Source: Rhizodiscina lignyota (Eukaryota > Ascomycota > Dothideomycetes > Aulographales > Rhizodiscinaceae). From it: a DNA stretch of 64,000 nucleotides. This document shows positions 23,868-35,441 of the stretch, piece after piece (the first letter of the stretch is position 1; each line of letters opens with the position of its first letter). Position numbers and translations under genes: made by a program. The notes beneath the pieces are model-generated. The model had not been told where the DNA came from and made no database searches. It was given only the letters and a program-made list of their open reading frames with translations. The DNA is taken from positions 124,001-188,000 of the forward strand of contig ML978136.1 of assembly GCA_010015805.1 (NCBI GenBank). Reading direction: 5' to 3'.

Positions 23868-24244
23868 CGTGGTTGCTGTGTTGAAGCTTGTAGAAGTAAA
23901 GAAAATTCGTAAAGTTAACGCGTAAAGATCATGATGCTTCACGGCAGCGACACCAGAAACGCCACGCTTAACACCGGAAAAGACTCTACCACGCGGAAGC
24001 TGAAAGAGATTCGTCCTTCACACGAAATTGCCAAACCCGGATTGATCACGTCCACGTCGTCATGCCTGCAGGGCGCAAAGAGCCTCACGGGAAAATCCGT
24101 GGCGCTTTGGCGATTCGGTAGGGCCGAGGTTCGAGATAGAGAAATCTCCAACCACCTATACTCATCATGTCTCTTCGATTATACTCATAATAAATTAAGT
24201 CATTTTCTGTTCAGTCATTTCTCTCTGCTTCTCCTTCTCCGCCA
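23868..24244. promoter_or_regulatory. divergent promoter KAP120/PEX2 with CCGAGG site
   Basis: A 377-bp intergenic region between two divergent start codons, so it must contain both promoters. A CCGAGG hexamer lies at 24124-24129, about 115 bp before the PEX2 ATG. In Aspergillus this is the core recognised by FarA/FarB, which induce peroxisomal and beta-oxidation genes on fatty acids. The region just before PEX2 is rich in CT. Occupancy of the site here is inference. Confidence 0.45.
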
Positions 24245-25871
24245 ATGTCCTCTGCCGACTTTGCTGCAGCACAAGCTCGTCTTGCTGCCCGCCGCCAGCA
24301 GCGGGAAGCCGAAGCACGAGCTCGCCATGCTGAACTGCACGCCTCCAGAGCGGCATCCACATCGAGACTGCCGTTCCCCTTTCGCAGCATAACCGACGCA
24401 GGACTATCAGCATGGGACACCATCAAAGGACGTGAAGGCACACGACCCGCCTTTCGGGTTGGTCAAGTCGACGCGGAGCTTCTTGACGAAGAGCTTCTGG
24501 AGCTGTTGAGGGGGCAAGTTGGCGAGGCGCTGAAGTACTACGGTGGCCACTTGAGCACCGATTACACTGCGGAGATAATGCTTGCCCTGAGGGCCATCCT
24601 ATTCAAGCTTACGTTGTGGGATCACGACGCAAGTTACGGAGCCGCGCTTCAAGGACTGCGCTACACCGACGCGAGAGACAGGAGTGCAGCGAGACCTCCG
24701 CCCAAGAAATGGCAGAAGGCAGTGTATGGCCTTGTCACAGTGCTTGGGAGGTATGGCTGGGAGAAATGGGAGCAGCATCTGGTGGACGTAGAAGGCGGGT
24801 TCGACGAGGTTCGTTTTTCTTCATATGCAGTTCACGACTATTCTATGTGCTCCTGATTAACTTGAGACCTAGCCAACTCCCCTCATGCGCCGCCTTTCCC
24901 GAATAACCACAACACTCGATGCCACGCATTCGATAGCCGCAATGCTTTCATTCCTTACATTCCTATATAACGGCACACATCGCACGATCCTCGATCGTGT
25001 CCTTCGCCTACGCCTTGTCCCTAAATCCTCTCACACTAGCCGCGAAGTCTCTTTTGAATACCTGAACCGACAACTCGTCTGGCATGCTTTCACTGAGTTC
25101 CTACTCTTCCTACTCCCTCTCGTCGGTATATCTCGCTGGCGGCGCATCGTGTCCCGTGCCTGGCGACGGATACGGAATTGGATTACGCTAGGTGGGAAGG
25201 GTGACGATGAGGATAAATCAGCAGGAGGGGAGCTTGGGTTTCTACCTGAGCGGACATGCGCGATTTGTTACGCGGATCAGAATCCTACGGCTGGTTCGGG
25301 CGAGGCGGAGGTCATGGCTGCGAGCACTGGCGGAGGCGGTGTCGTGGGGAGCGCACAGACAGATATCACAAATCCGTATGAAGCAATGCCTTGTGGGGAT
25401 TTGTATTGCTTTGTGTGCATTGCGCAGAAAATCGAAGCTGAAGAGGGGGAAGGGTGGACGTGTCTAAGATGTGGAGACACTGTGAAGGAGTGCAAGCCCT
25501 GGCTTGGTGATATAGTTGAGGAGACGCCAAGTAGTCGGCCAACGTCGAGCAAGAGTGTAGGATTTGCCGATGATGGGGATGAGAGCGGCAGGGGAAGGCA
25601 GCGGGAGGTCATCACAAGCGACGATACTGAGATAATGCAGGACGTGGATCCAAGGCCAATTGAAGAAGACGCAGAAGAAGATACTGAAAGAGTCTTTACA
25701 AACTCGAGCATGCTTGATGATTCGGGACAATGGGCAAGGGAGAGCACCATGGTCAATGGCGAGTCCCGGACACCGACCGACCAAGAACGTAGTGTAAACA
25801 GCGAAGAAGAAGAGGACGACGAGCAGAGCGAGGAATACGATGAGGAGGAAGATTTTGAGGGCGCAGAATGA
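24245..25871 (+). CDS. PEX2: peroxisome biogenesis RING protein Pex2
   Basis: One of the three RING peroxins (Pex2, Pex10, Pex12) of the peroxisomal membrane ubiquitin ligase that recycles the Pex5 receptor. Exons 24245-24808 and 24873-25871 give 520 residues. The 64-nt intron has GTTCGT, a GATTAAC branch-like site and CCTAG, and joins the frames in phase (GGFDE to PTPLMRRL). The N-terminal Ala/Arg-rich helix is followed by the Pex2/Pex12 domain with hydrophobic segments (near SFLTFLYNGTHRTILDRVLRL and FTEFLLFLLPLVG). The RING finger spans about 316-395, with CAIC, PCGDLYCFVC and CLRC. The position usually occupied by a zinc-binding His reads Asp. The C-terminal 120 residues are an acidic, Ser-rich tail, longer than in yeast Pex2. 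The promoter carries a CCGAGG hexamer. Confidence 0.92.
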
Positions 25872-25933
25872 ACGGTAGTTTTGGAGGCCTCTACATCTGA
25901 TAGTGCGCTTGCGTGCTGCTTCTCTGAAAGATA

Positions 25934-27673
25934 TCATGCTGCGCCTTTGGCAGGCTTCCATTCGAAATGATGACGCCCTTCCGTCGGTCCACCTGTGTCT
26001 GGCTCATCCTTCTTGTCGAACATGTGCTTGCCGAAGAGATCCAGCTCCGCTTCGTAAAACTGCGTTGGCAGATCTGCAAGCCAGTCAGCAATCGTCAGGC
26101 AATCTTCGAACAATGGACAAGCTTACTGGTGTTGGTCTCATACTTGATATATTCCAGACTTGCACTCAAACTCGGCACAATATGATCGGCTTCCGTGGCG
26201 GCCAAGATGACTCGCTTCAGCTCATCAAAGCCAGATCGTAGTTCCTTCATAACGCGCGGTTCGAACAGCAAATTCATCGATTTCCGCTGTCGAAAGTTCA
26301 CAAACTCAGGGCGGAGCAGTGATGAGATATGGTCCGCCTGAATGATGCAGCCAGCCCGCCATATCTGCAACACGGCGGAATAGTCTATGTTCCATCCGTT
26401 CTCCTTGTCCGCCTGCTCGATGATGTTGATGCCTTGAATATACGACACAAGACATGCAAGATATGTCGCAGTGCGCAGATAGTTGATGAAACCTGCATGG
26501 TCGTTCACCCCGAATCTCTGCGGCTCGAAGCCTCCTCCGATCGTCTCTTGTGCTAGGATGCGCGTGTCACGATAGGCAGAGGCCAAACGGAGATAGTGCG
26601 CGGTTGTTAGAGTGGGCGCTGGTACGTGGAGTGAGACGCCCTCCGCATTTGACCATATACCTGTTCCCTCCTCGCCCGTGACATCCTGGACAACCTTGTC
26701 TTCGACCTCTGAAAGGACCTTCTTTCCAGCGTCGTTGCGTGTTCGGCATATACGGGCTCCAATAGCCACGAGGAATGTTCCGGCCTTGTAACTATTAGTT
26801 CATGCATGTGTATAAAATGCAATATACTCAATTCATCATATGAAAGCTTACCAATGGACCATCTTTATTCCAATCATCGAATACTTGTCCAATCTCCTCA
26901 AAGCTCATCCCCAATCCCTTCTCCATGATGCCCCATGCCTCACTAATGGCACACATCATTCCATGCTCGACACCGTTATGCACCATCTTGACATAGTGCC
27001 CACTTCCACCTGTTCCAACCTTTCCTACGCAACTCCTTCCCTTGTCGTCCTTCGCGGCTACCTTCTCCAGAAAGGGCATCACACAATCCAGCGACTCATC
27101 ATCTCCACCAGGACATATACTCGGGCCCAGTCGAGCAGCTTGGTACCCACCCGACACTCCAGCGCCAACATAACGAATGCCGCGTGTAACGGATTTGCCT
27201 TGCCGTCGCTCCGTGTTCTCCCAGTGCTCGTTGCCACAATCGATTATGATGTCCCCTTTGTTCAGGTATGGTGTGAGGCCGGAGAGGACAGTGTCGCCCA
27301 CAGAGCCATGTGGGAGAGAGAAGATCAGGACTTTGGGAGAAGAGAGGGAGGCACAGAGGGAGTCGTAGTCTGTGAATGCACCGCTCTGTTAGCATTAAAT
27401 GAACTACAGGTGAAACAAGTCGGAATTGATACCGTTGTATTGCTTCACGCGCTCGCCGAAGCCTTGCTTCTTCGCGGCGGAGACGATGTTGTCCATGGTC
27501 TTTTCGTCTGGATCTTGCAGGGAGACATCGATGCCTTTCTCGGCAAAGAGGAGAGCCATGTTGCCCCCCATGCTACCGCAGCCTATCACTGCTACCTGTT
27601 GTGGGTTAGGATTAGTTCGCAAAGGCACGCTATACTTGGAGCATACCTTCTGAATATCAAGACTTGGAGACAT
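25934..27673 (-). CDS. 6-phosphogluconate dehydrogenase-like protein, altered active site
   Basis: Five minus-strand exons, 27673-27647, 27595-27433, 27369-26852, 26784-26127 and 26073-25934, total 1506 nt and 501 residues. Introns are 51, 63, 67 and 53 nt. The third ends in AAG, chosen because the nearer TAG breaks the frame. The fold is clear: Rossmann loop GCGSMGG, VSGG, the catalytic KMVHNGVEHG, and a C-terminal helical domain with QGINII and WRAGCII. Compared with yeast Gnd1 or sheep 6PGDH, catalytic Lys, His-Asn and Glu are kept. However, several residues that hold the substrate phosphate differ: Tyr191 is His, Lys260 is Ile, Thr262 is Ser and Arg446 is Leu, while Arg287 is kept. The NADP-type NRT after the second strand reads QDP, so NAD may be preferred. 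It is probably a paralog with another hydroxyacid substrate rather than the pentose-phosphate enzyme. The final substrate is unknown. Confidence 0.8.
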
Positions 27674-28295
27674 TTTGTTTGCTTCTCACCGTGCAGCTAG
27701 GTAGTGTTTAAATGGACACGAGAATAGAATGACACGGAGGTAATTGAATGTGAACATGGCAGGGTAGTAAATAGCCATCTCGAATGGTAACATGTGCGAA
27801 ATGTATAGAAATCCCGACGTTTCTCTGACGTCGATGTTAAGTAGTAGATGCAGGGAAGTGCGCTCTACTCTTGAGCCTACTTGGCTTACCTGTACAAGCC
27901 TCCAAAGGTATGTCAGATCTAAATAATATTTAACAAAGGGATTCAATCGTTTTCAGGCCCATTAGATTGCTTTGCAGAGCACATTAGAGGTATGGAGGTT
28001 CTGCGACTGCTGGAAAAGGGCGGATGACGATATGACGCTAAACCAAAAATAGACATACATAAAGACGCGAAAATAAAATCCTCAGGCACATCTTCCGGTC
28101 AAAGCGGTGACACGGTGATGCCTTGCATCTGCATTCAAGACTTCCTTCACGTACCTACTGACCCACGCGATTCTACTTATTCTGAGGCTCAATGAGTCCT
28201 TCCAGAGCTTCAGAAGTGCTCGGATTCATCGTCTTCCCTTGGTGGAAGGAGCCACCGCTCGTTATTTGCTGAAGGATATTTTGATACATCCAGAA
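27674..28295. other. divergent intergenic region
   Basis: 622 bp between the divergent starts of the 6PGDH-like gene and the ABC transporter. It is fairly AT-rich around 27700-28090. Several stops in all frames exclude a further exon of either gene except near the ABC start. No repeat or RNA gene was recognised. Confidence 0.5.
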
Positions 28296-31200
28296 ATGTC
28301 CGTCATGTACAGCAATCAGCAGACACTACTTGGCACGGCACGAGGGAGTGAGCTCAGTGAAATTCTTCACTGTAATCCGATATGGGTACGATGTGACTCC
28401 GCAGTCACTTCGACACTGTTGCTGACCTCTGCTAAAGGACCCCACCAAAGCTCGGTTCAATTCTTGCTTTCTTCCTATCATTGAGGCTATACCAGCTTTG
28501 CTGGCGCTATGTATTCTTCTACTATATGTGTTAAAGCCGCTGTGGAAATATCGACCTCGATGGATGAAGCCTTTCGTTGAAGAAGAACCAGTCAAATCTG
28601 CTGATGACGGGGTCTCCGAAACAAAGCGACCTCGATACCTGTGGGCCTTACTCCTCTTCTGTATCTCCATCACTGGACTCGTCTTTCAAATCCTGGAGAT
28701 TTTCTTCCCGGATCGCCGAGAGTCTGCTGCAATTACTTCTTTTGCATGGGTGAGATCTGATTGTGATTCAGGGACATGGAATGAAGACTCACATTTGACA
28801 GATCGTGTGTATTCTCCTCATTGCTTTGAACAGGTACCGGACTGCACCGATAGCCATTCTTGTTTTACAAGTCGTCATTTTCGTCTCGCAATGCATTGTA
28901 TCGGCGCATAAATACCCCGTGCCATCCTTCAAGGATTGGCCGTCGAATTTGGTTCTGCTAGTCTCGCTTGTCGAAATCGTAGTGATTCTGCTTATGCCTC
29001 TTCGCGATCCGAAGCTTTCGACCGATGGCATTAGTCCTCCATTTAGTACACCTACGTCGGAACTCCGGAGCCCAGAGGAAAAGCTCACGCCATGGCAATA
29101 CATGACAGTCTCTTGGATGGCTCCACTAATCTCGATTGGCTCAAAGAGACAAGTTCAAGAACAAGACGTTTGGAATCTTGCGTACGAATTCCAGCACCGC
29201 TTACTGCACGAGACCTTTTCCGCTCTGAAAGGCTCAGTATTAAAGCGGCTGTTAGTCGCAAACGGCTTGGATCTAGCTATCACTACTACCCTTAGCATCC
29301 TCGAACTATGCGCGGACCTCGCGATACCTGTGTTTCTGCAGAAACTCTTGCGCTCTATGGAGGATGCGAACTCTCCCAGAAGCGCTGCAGTCACATACGC
29401 AGTGATATCGTTAGCCATCCGGCTTGTAGGAGCCCAGTCGGGCGTTTTCAACCTTTGGTACTGTCGTCGGGCGTACGAGAGGTCTCGTGGCGAAATGATC
29501 ATGATGTTGTACGAAAAGACTTTGAGAAGGCAAGTTACGAGCGGCGGCGAGCAACCCCCAAAGGCAGAAGAAGATATCGATGCTCCCCTTGAGTCTGTGG
29601 AAGAAGAGGATACGTCAATTTGGGCCAAGATTCGCAGGTGCCTCGGTGCTTGCGTTTGCTGTTCCTCTCCGCGGAAAGCGAAAAGGGAGCAGCAAAAGCA
29701 AAGCAGCGGCATAGGCAAAATACTCAATCTTCTCCGAGGCGATGCATACGAGGTCGCGCAACGTTTCTGGGAATTTCCGACCATTATCACCAAACCTCTC
29801 GGTGTCATTCTGTCTGTCGTGCTGATCTGGAAGCTCATTGGTTGGCCATGCTTGATTGGTGTCCTAACGGTATTCTTCGCTCAAGGTATCAATGTCTTCC
29901 TTGCTCGTGCTTTGATCCGACAGGAGACTAAGCGAAGGTCTGCCACGGATGTCAAATTGCAAAAGACTTCTCAGTTTGTTGAAGCTATTCGTCATCTGCG
30001 TTGGTACGGCTGGCAAGATGCATGGTTCTCGGACATTATGGATTCGAGAGAAAAGGAGCTGCATCTTCGTATCATCACGAACATACTAAACATCACGATC
30101 AACTTCGTAAACACTATCTCAAGCAACCTTTTCCCAGTCGTGGCTTTCTTCGCATACACCAAGTTGGCGGGTCTGCCTTTACGCATCGACATTGCATTTC
30201 CGGCTATTGACCTTTTTAAGATGCTGGATGAGAACCTGCGCGACATTCCGAATCTAATTACCGTACTTATCAACGCTTCGGTTGCTATGCAACGTATTGA
30301 GGACTTCATGAACGAACCTGACAAGGAGAGCACTGAAGCGTCGCCTACACCAGCGGCAGATCTCTCACTGAAGGACGCCACATTCGCGTGGCCGGGCGGA
30401 GCAGAGGTATTGCATGACATTACGCTTACATTGACTCCTGGATTGACGGTCGTCTACGGCGAAGTGGCCGCCGGCAAAACAGCCCTGCTCCAAGCTCTCC
30501 TCGGTGAACTTGAAAAGAAAGACGGAGAGTATGTGCGGCCAGACGAGATGTTCGGATACTGTGCGCAGAACCCATGGTTGCAGAGCATGAGCATCCGAGA
30601 GAACATACTCTTCTCCGCACCTTACGAAGAGACACGTTACAAGCAGGTCCTCGAGGCTTGTGCTCTACTCAGCGATATGGTTGAGTTTAAGAATGGTGAT
30701 TTGTCCTTTATCGGCGAGAACGGCGTCGGTCTCTCAGGAGGACAGAAAGCTCGGGTGGCTTTGGCGCGTGCCGTGTACAGTCGAGCACGGTTCTTGCTAC
30801 TGGATGATCCGCTCTCGGCGCTTGATCATCAAACTGCCGAGTTCATAATGAAACGGTGCATTGGTAGTTCGTTGATGGAAGGTCGGACGATAGTCCTGAT
30901 CACTCACCGAACAGACATTTGCCACGGTCTTGCCCAACAATGGGTGAAGATCTCAGATGGGAGAGCCACGCTTGTTGAGCCATCGGCCAATTACGAAGAA
31001 TCAACACTCAAAAGAACCAAATCTGTGGAATCCACTACCGAAGAGGACACGAAGAGGCTTGAAGAGGACAAACTCGCAGCAGTTCCAGATAAGTTTATCG
31101 AGGACGAACATAGAGCGCACGGAGGAGTCATGGCCTCAGTTTACTGGGCGTACATCAAAGCTGGAAAGCTCAAGTTCTGGATAATCCTGGTCTGTATCAT

Positions 31201-32908
31201 CATTGTCTTTCGGCTTACGGATACATTGGAGGTATACTTCATTAAACAATGGGGCGAGGCATACGACAAGGTCCACACTTCGGATCTCTTTGACGACCTT
31301 CCACCTCCCTCTTCCAACATTGATCCATGGCTATGGTGGTTCCTGGGCATTGCTGTTACTGTTTCAATTGTGGATATCTCCGTTTCGATGTTCATGGTAC
31401 TTATCAACTACACTGCCGGGAAGGGGATGTTCAAGCAAGCAATGCAACGTGTGAGCCACGCGACATTTCGATTCTACGACATCACACCTGTGGGTAGACT
31501 CATGAATCGCGTAACGTCGGACATGAACACGATCGACGGGAGCATCAACCGGTATTTCCGCATAATGGTCCATTTGGTCATCGCCTGGACCACCTCCGTC
31601 ATCATCATTGCTTCCATCACCCCGGTTTTCCTAGCTTTCGCGATAGTACTTACAGCCTCCTTTGTCGCAATATTCTTCCGCTATCTACCAACCTCACAGA
31701 GTCTAAGACGTCTTGAGATGGTCTCTCTGACCCCATTAATGAGCAATTTCGGTGCGCTCGTAGAAGGGTTAACGACTGTGCGGGCATTCTGTGTCCAAGA
31801 CCGTTTCCAAGCTCGAGTCATAGAAGTTGTCAGTAAGTCAAAACATCGCGCATAACCATCTTTGTAAATTGCAATACTGATTCGGTCCTGTACTCCAGAT
31901 GCTTTCCAAAAGATGGATCACTTCTACTGGAGCCTCCAAGCCTGGCTCATGTACCGTTTCGATGCCTTTTCTGCCTTCTCAACTCTCCTTATCACTCTAC
32001 TCGCCCTCTGGACGAATGTTTCGCCCGGTCTGACCGCTTTCGCCCTCATTGCAGCAGAAAAATATGTCCGAACCACTCATGCAATGTGCCGCTTCTACGG
32101 CCAGCTGCAGATGGACTTTGTTAGCGTAGAGCGTGTTGTTGAGCTCCTCCAACTCGACCAGGAACCCGACGGCGATGTCAAACCACCGGCTTGGTGGCCC
32201 TCTTTGCGCGGTGGTATTGTCTTTGAGAACGTAACATTGCGCTACGCGCCGCACCTTGATCCTTCGCTTTCCGATATCTCGCTCAATATACCTGCGGGAT
32301 CTAATACCGCGATCATTGGACGCACGGGCTCCGGCAAGAGCACACTTGCACTGTCACTACTCGCAACACTCGTGCCCGAGAGCGGAAGGATACTGATTGA
32401 TCAAGAGGATATATCGACCGTGGATCGGCAAGTGTTACGAAGACGTGTTACGTTCCTTGCACAGGAGCCCATGCTATTCCCCGGAAGTATGCGCAAGAAT
32501 CTTGACCCACTAAACGAATTCACGGATGATGAGTGTGAAGCCGTGCTGGACAAAATAGCAGCGCGACACGGCTGGCGGCTTGACACTATGATTGATGCAG
32601 GGGGCAAGGGGCTCAGTCAAGGACAGAAACAGCTTGTGGGCTTGGCAAGGGCGATGCTGAGGAGGAGCGCTGTGGTTATCCTTGACGAGGCGACGGCGAG
32701 TATCGATTACCAAACTGCGATGGACATTCAACGCATCTTGAGAGATGAGATGAAAGAGAGTACGGTGATTACGATTGCGCATCGTCTAGAAGCTGTTAGA
32801 AATGCTGATTATTGCATCGTGCTGTCGAAGGGAAAACTGGAGGCGGCGGGGCCGGCGAAGGAGATGCTGAAAGGAAACGAGAATGGATTTGGTGGATTGT
32901 TGGGATGA
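28296..32908 (+). CDS. full-length ABC transporter, ABCC (MRP/Ycf1-like)
   Basis: Exports conjugates or drugs across the plasma or vacuolar membrane; the substrate is unknown. Exons 28296-28385, 28438-28749, 28802-31832 and 31899-32908 give 1480 residues. The first intron (GTACGA, GCTGACC branch, AAG acceptor) removes an in-frame TGA at 28423 and joins NPIW to DPTKARFNSCF, matching the family's start of TMD0. TMD0 is followed by TMD1, NBD1 (Walker A about 687, GEVAAGKT; signature LSGGQKARVALARA; Walker B FLLLDDPLSALD), TMD2 and NBD2 (Walker A about 1284, GRTGSGKST; signature LSQGQKQLVGLARA; Walker B VVILDEATASID). NBD1 has Asp in place of the catalytic Glu and a changed Gly in Walker A, so ATP hydrolysis is probably asymmetric, as usual in ABCC proteins. 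The exact start (28296 or 28305) is uncertain. Confidence 0.88.
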
Positions 32909-33115
32909 GATGAAGAATTCCAAAGACGACTTTCTGTTCAAAGTCCACTTATAATCATCTGATGTGAAGCATAGCTGCAGTATCTTGAGCGCCAGTTCTT
33001 CCGTCTCCGAGTTCTCATTCTCTCACATCTCTTCGGCTTACTTTTTAAGGTCTGAGGATATTTGTGTATGTCTTCATTTCGAAGCTTGGAATACACATCA
33101 CAACTTGTTTATGCC

Positions 33116-35441
33116 TTACGCTGGCCCATGTTTCCAACCATTCCCACTATACCCACCCCAATGATGATGATTTCCATCACCTTCTCCTTCTCCATTCACC
33201 TGACTCAAGCCTAAACATTCTGCCATCCCAAAGAAGATATCAATCGCACTATACACACCGCCAAATAGTTCTTGGCATGGACCCATCGCAAATACCGGCA
33301 CATCCGTTAAGCTGTGCACGCCCTCTGCATTGTTGACCGGCAGCGTACCATTCACTATGATGCCGCCCTTGCCATCTTTAGGATTGACAATATAATCATC
33401 CTCGGCGGGCGTGGCGTTGACAGCAGGCTCGCGCGGCCCGTCCTTGCGGACTCGCCAGTCCTCGCGACGATCTGGGTTCGCGATGACGCCCTGGTAGAGG
33501 GTGTATCGCGGGCCCCAGTTGTGTGGAAAGTATGTACCGTCGGAGTATGACAAGTTCCCTGTCAGAACGTATTGGCTCATGCCGGAGTTCTGATATGTTC
33601 CAATGGCATCGCGCTTCTCGCGTTGATCATCTTGAGCTCGAAGGTACTTCGTGTCTACTGAACCGGCGACGTCGAAGCCATGACCGTGATCAGCGGTAAC
33701 AAGGATGAGAGTCTCTTTGAGCGAATCGAGAGACTCGAGTTTGGCGATGGTGGCTTTAATGGTGTCGTCAAGTTCGAGGAGCTCGCCGAGAGCACGGTCA
33801 TAGTCGAGCGCGTGCATCATCTTGTCAATGGAGGCAGCCTCGGACATGATGAGCCAGCCCTTGTCTTCACTACGGGCGTTCAAAATGTCGATAGCTTTGA
33901 GGGTCATCTCCTTGAGTCCCGGTTGGTCGATAGCATCTCCGCCGGAGCCAGTCGGATCATTTTCCAGGCCCTGAAGGTTATCCGGGTAGACCTGTAATCA
34001 TATCTTCAGCTTATTCCCTACAAATTGCTTTATAATCAATCTTACGTTACGGTCGAGCCATTTGGCCATGTTCGAAATAGAGAAGATGCCCAGTGCCTTC
34101 TCGTCGTTGCTTGCACCCTGGAGCTGAGTATTGTTATACACGAGCTGATAACCAGCATTCGAAAACTCCGCGTAATAGTCCCTGATAGTATTAGTGAGGG
34201 AGCAGGTAATGTGACTGAACCCTGCTACTTACTTGTCCATATATGAAACACCACCCAAGCTCGAATTGAAGAAATTCTCGGCTCCACCTCCAAATAGGAC
34301 GTCAGGACCGGTCCAGTTTGTCCACGTATAATTTGTGATGCCGTGAAGGTATGAGTCAATGACAGCACCGTATTGCCCACGATCTCTGGTGTGAGCTGTC
34401 AAAGCGGCCGGGGTTGCATCAGCAATGTATGCCGTTGAAACAATACCGACATGTCCTCCCGTCACTCTGTGAAAAATCTCTGCAATGGTCTCAACCTTTG
34501 GGTCGTCAAACTTGTTCGGGCTTGAATCAGCGTAGACTCCGAGCGCGTTGACTGTCGATTTATGGCCCGTGTACAGTGCTGTCGCAGAATTGGCAGAATC
34601 AGTAATGAATGTATCAATTGAGTGAGTCATTTGATGGCCCAGAATTGGAAACTTGTCCATTTGCATGAGACTTTGGTACTTTCCATTGATCGATTTATGA
34701 GCGATGAGACGAGCAGCCTTGAATGATTAGCATGTCATCACAATAGGCCTTGGAGTTTATCGGAGATGGGGTTAATACTGTAATCATGTTCGTAGTCATA
34801 CCGTCGCCAATGAACAGGATGACATTCTTGGCTTTTCGCACTTGTGCAATGTCTCTAACAGTCCAGGTTGACTCAGTCGTGCTGCCATTGTAATAGCTCA
34901 AGGAAGCCGTATATTCGCCAGGCTCGTTAATATGCAACCTGCGGTAGGCTTTTGAGGCTACTTGCACAAGAGACGGAGTGTCGGCATCCCGGGCAAACAA
35001 GTCCTCGAACCAGGTGAAATTCCATGTCTCAATCTCCGGAGATTTGATACTAAAGAAGTCCTCCGCGGATTGGGGAGATGCACCAGATTTGGCCAGCGTG
35101 AAGGTGAAGTCTTCGTCAGGTGCGCGGTCAATAGCCTCCGATCCATTCCGAGGGGCATGGACTTCAAGGCGGATACCAAAGTATTGTCCAGCGAGGAAGT
35201 CGGCCCTTACGAAGTTAAAATTCTGTAATTGTTATACCATGCTTCTGTCTCTTACTGATCAGGAGGGAATATGCATCCTAAGGACTGATCAGCTTTCCAA
35301 TAGGAATAAGTCACCTAGCAGAACCATCAGCTTACCTAGCGAGGGACATGTGCCCAATCGTTGGTACGTTTGCGACTGGCCCAGTCCAGCCAGAGCCGTA
35401 AATGTGGCCACAAACAGTGATGTCTGCCCAAAGTATATCAT
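33116..35441 (-). CDS. secreted alkaline phosphatase with apparent frameshift
   Basis: Zinc/magnesium phosphomonoesterase of the PF00245 type, with an N-terminal signal peptide (MIYFGQTSLFVATFTALAGL). Minus-strand exons are 35441-35336, a 22-nt microexon 35277-35256, 35205-34779, 34717-34233, 34181-34046 and 33992-33116. The microexon supplies the family motif CIFPPDQ between CPSLG and ADFLAGQYF. Two introns end in AAG. Motifs seen are the metal ligand LFIGDGM, the nucleophile region TDSANSAT, VTADHGHGFD and many NxS/T sites. In the last exon a run of five A residues (33960-33964, read on the minus strand) shifts the frame. The expected VYPDNLQGLE leads into TGA, and the conserved continuation NDPTGSGG lies one base out of phase. 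The total is 2053 nt, one more than a multiple of three. Either the base is an assembly error or the gene is recently broken. With one A fewer the protein would be 683 residues. Confidence 0.85.

Noticed and set aside
28423-28425. In-frame stop near the ABC transporter start, suggesting a broken gene
   Set aside because: It lies inside a plausible 52-nt intron (28386-28437) with a GT donor, a CTGAC branch and an AAG acceptor. Removing it joins frames that match the family's N-terminus.
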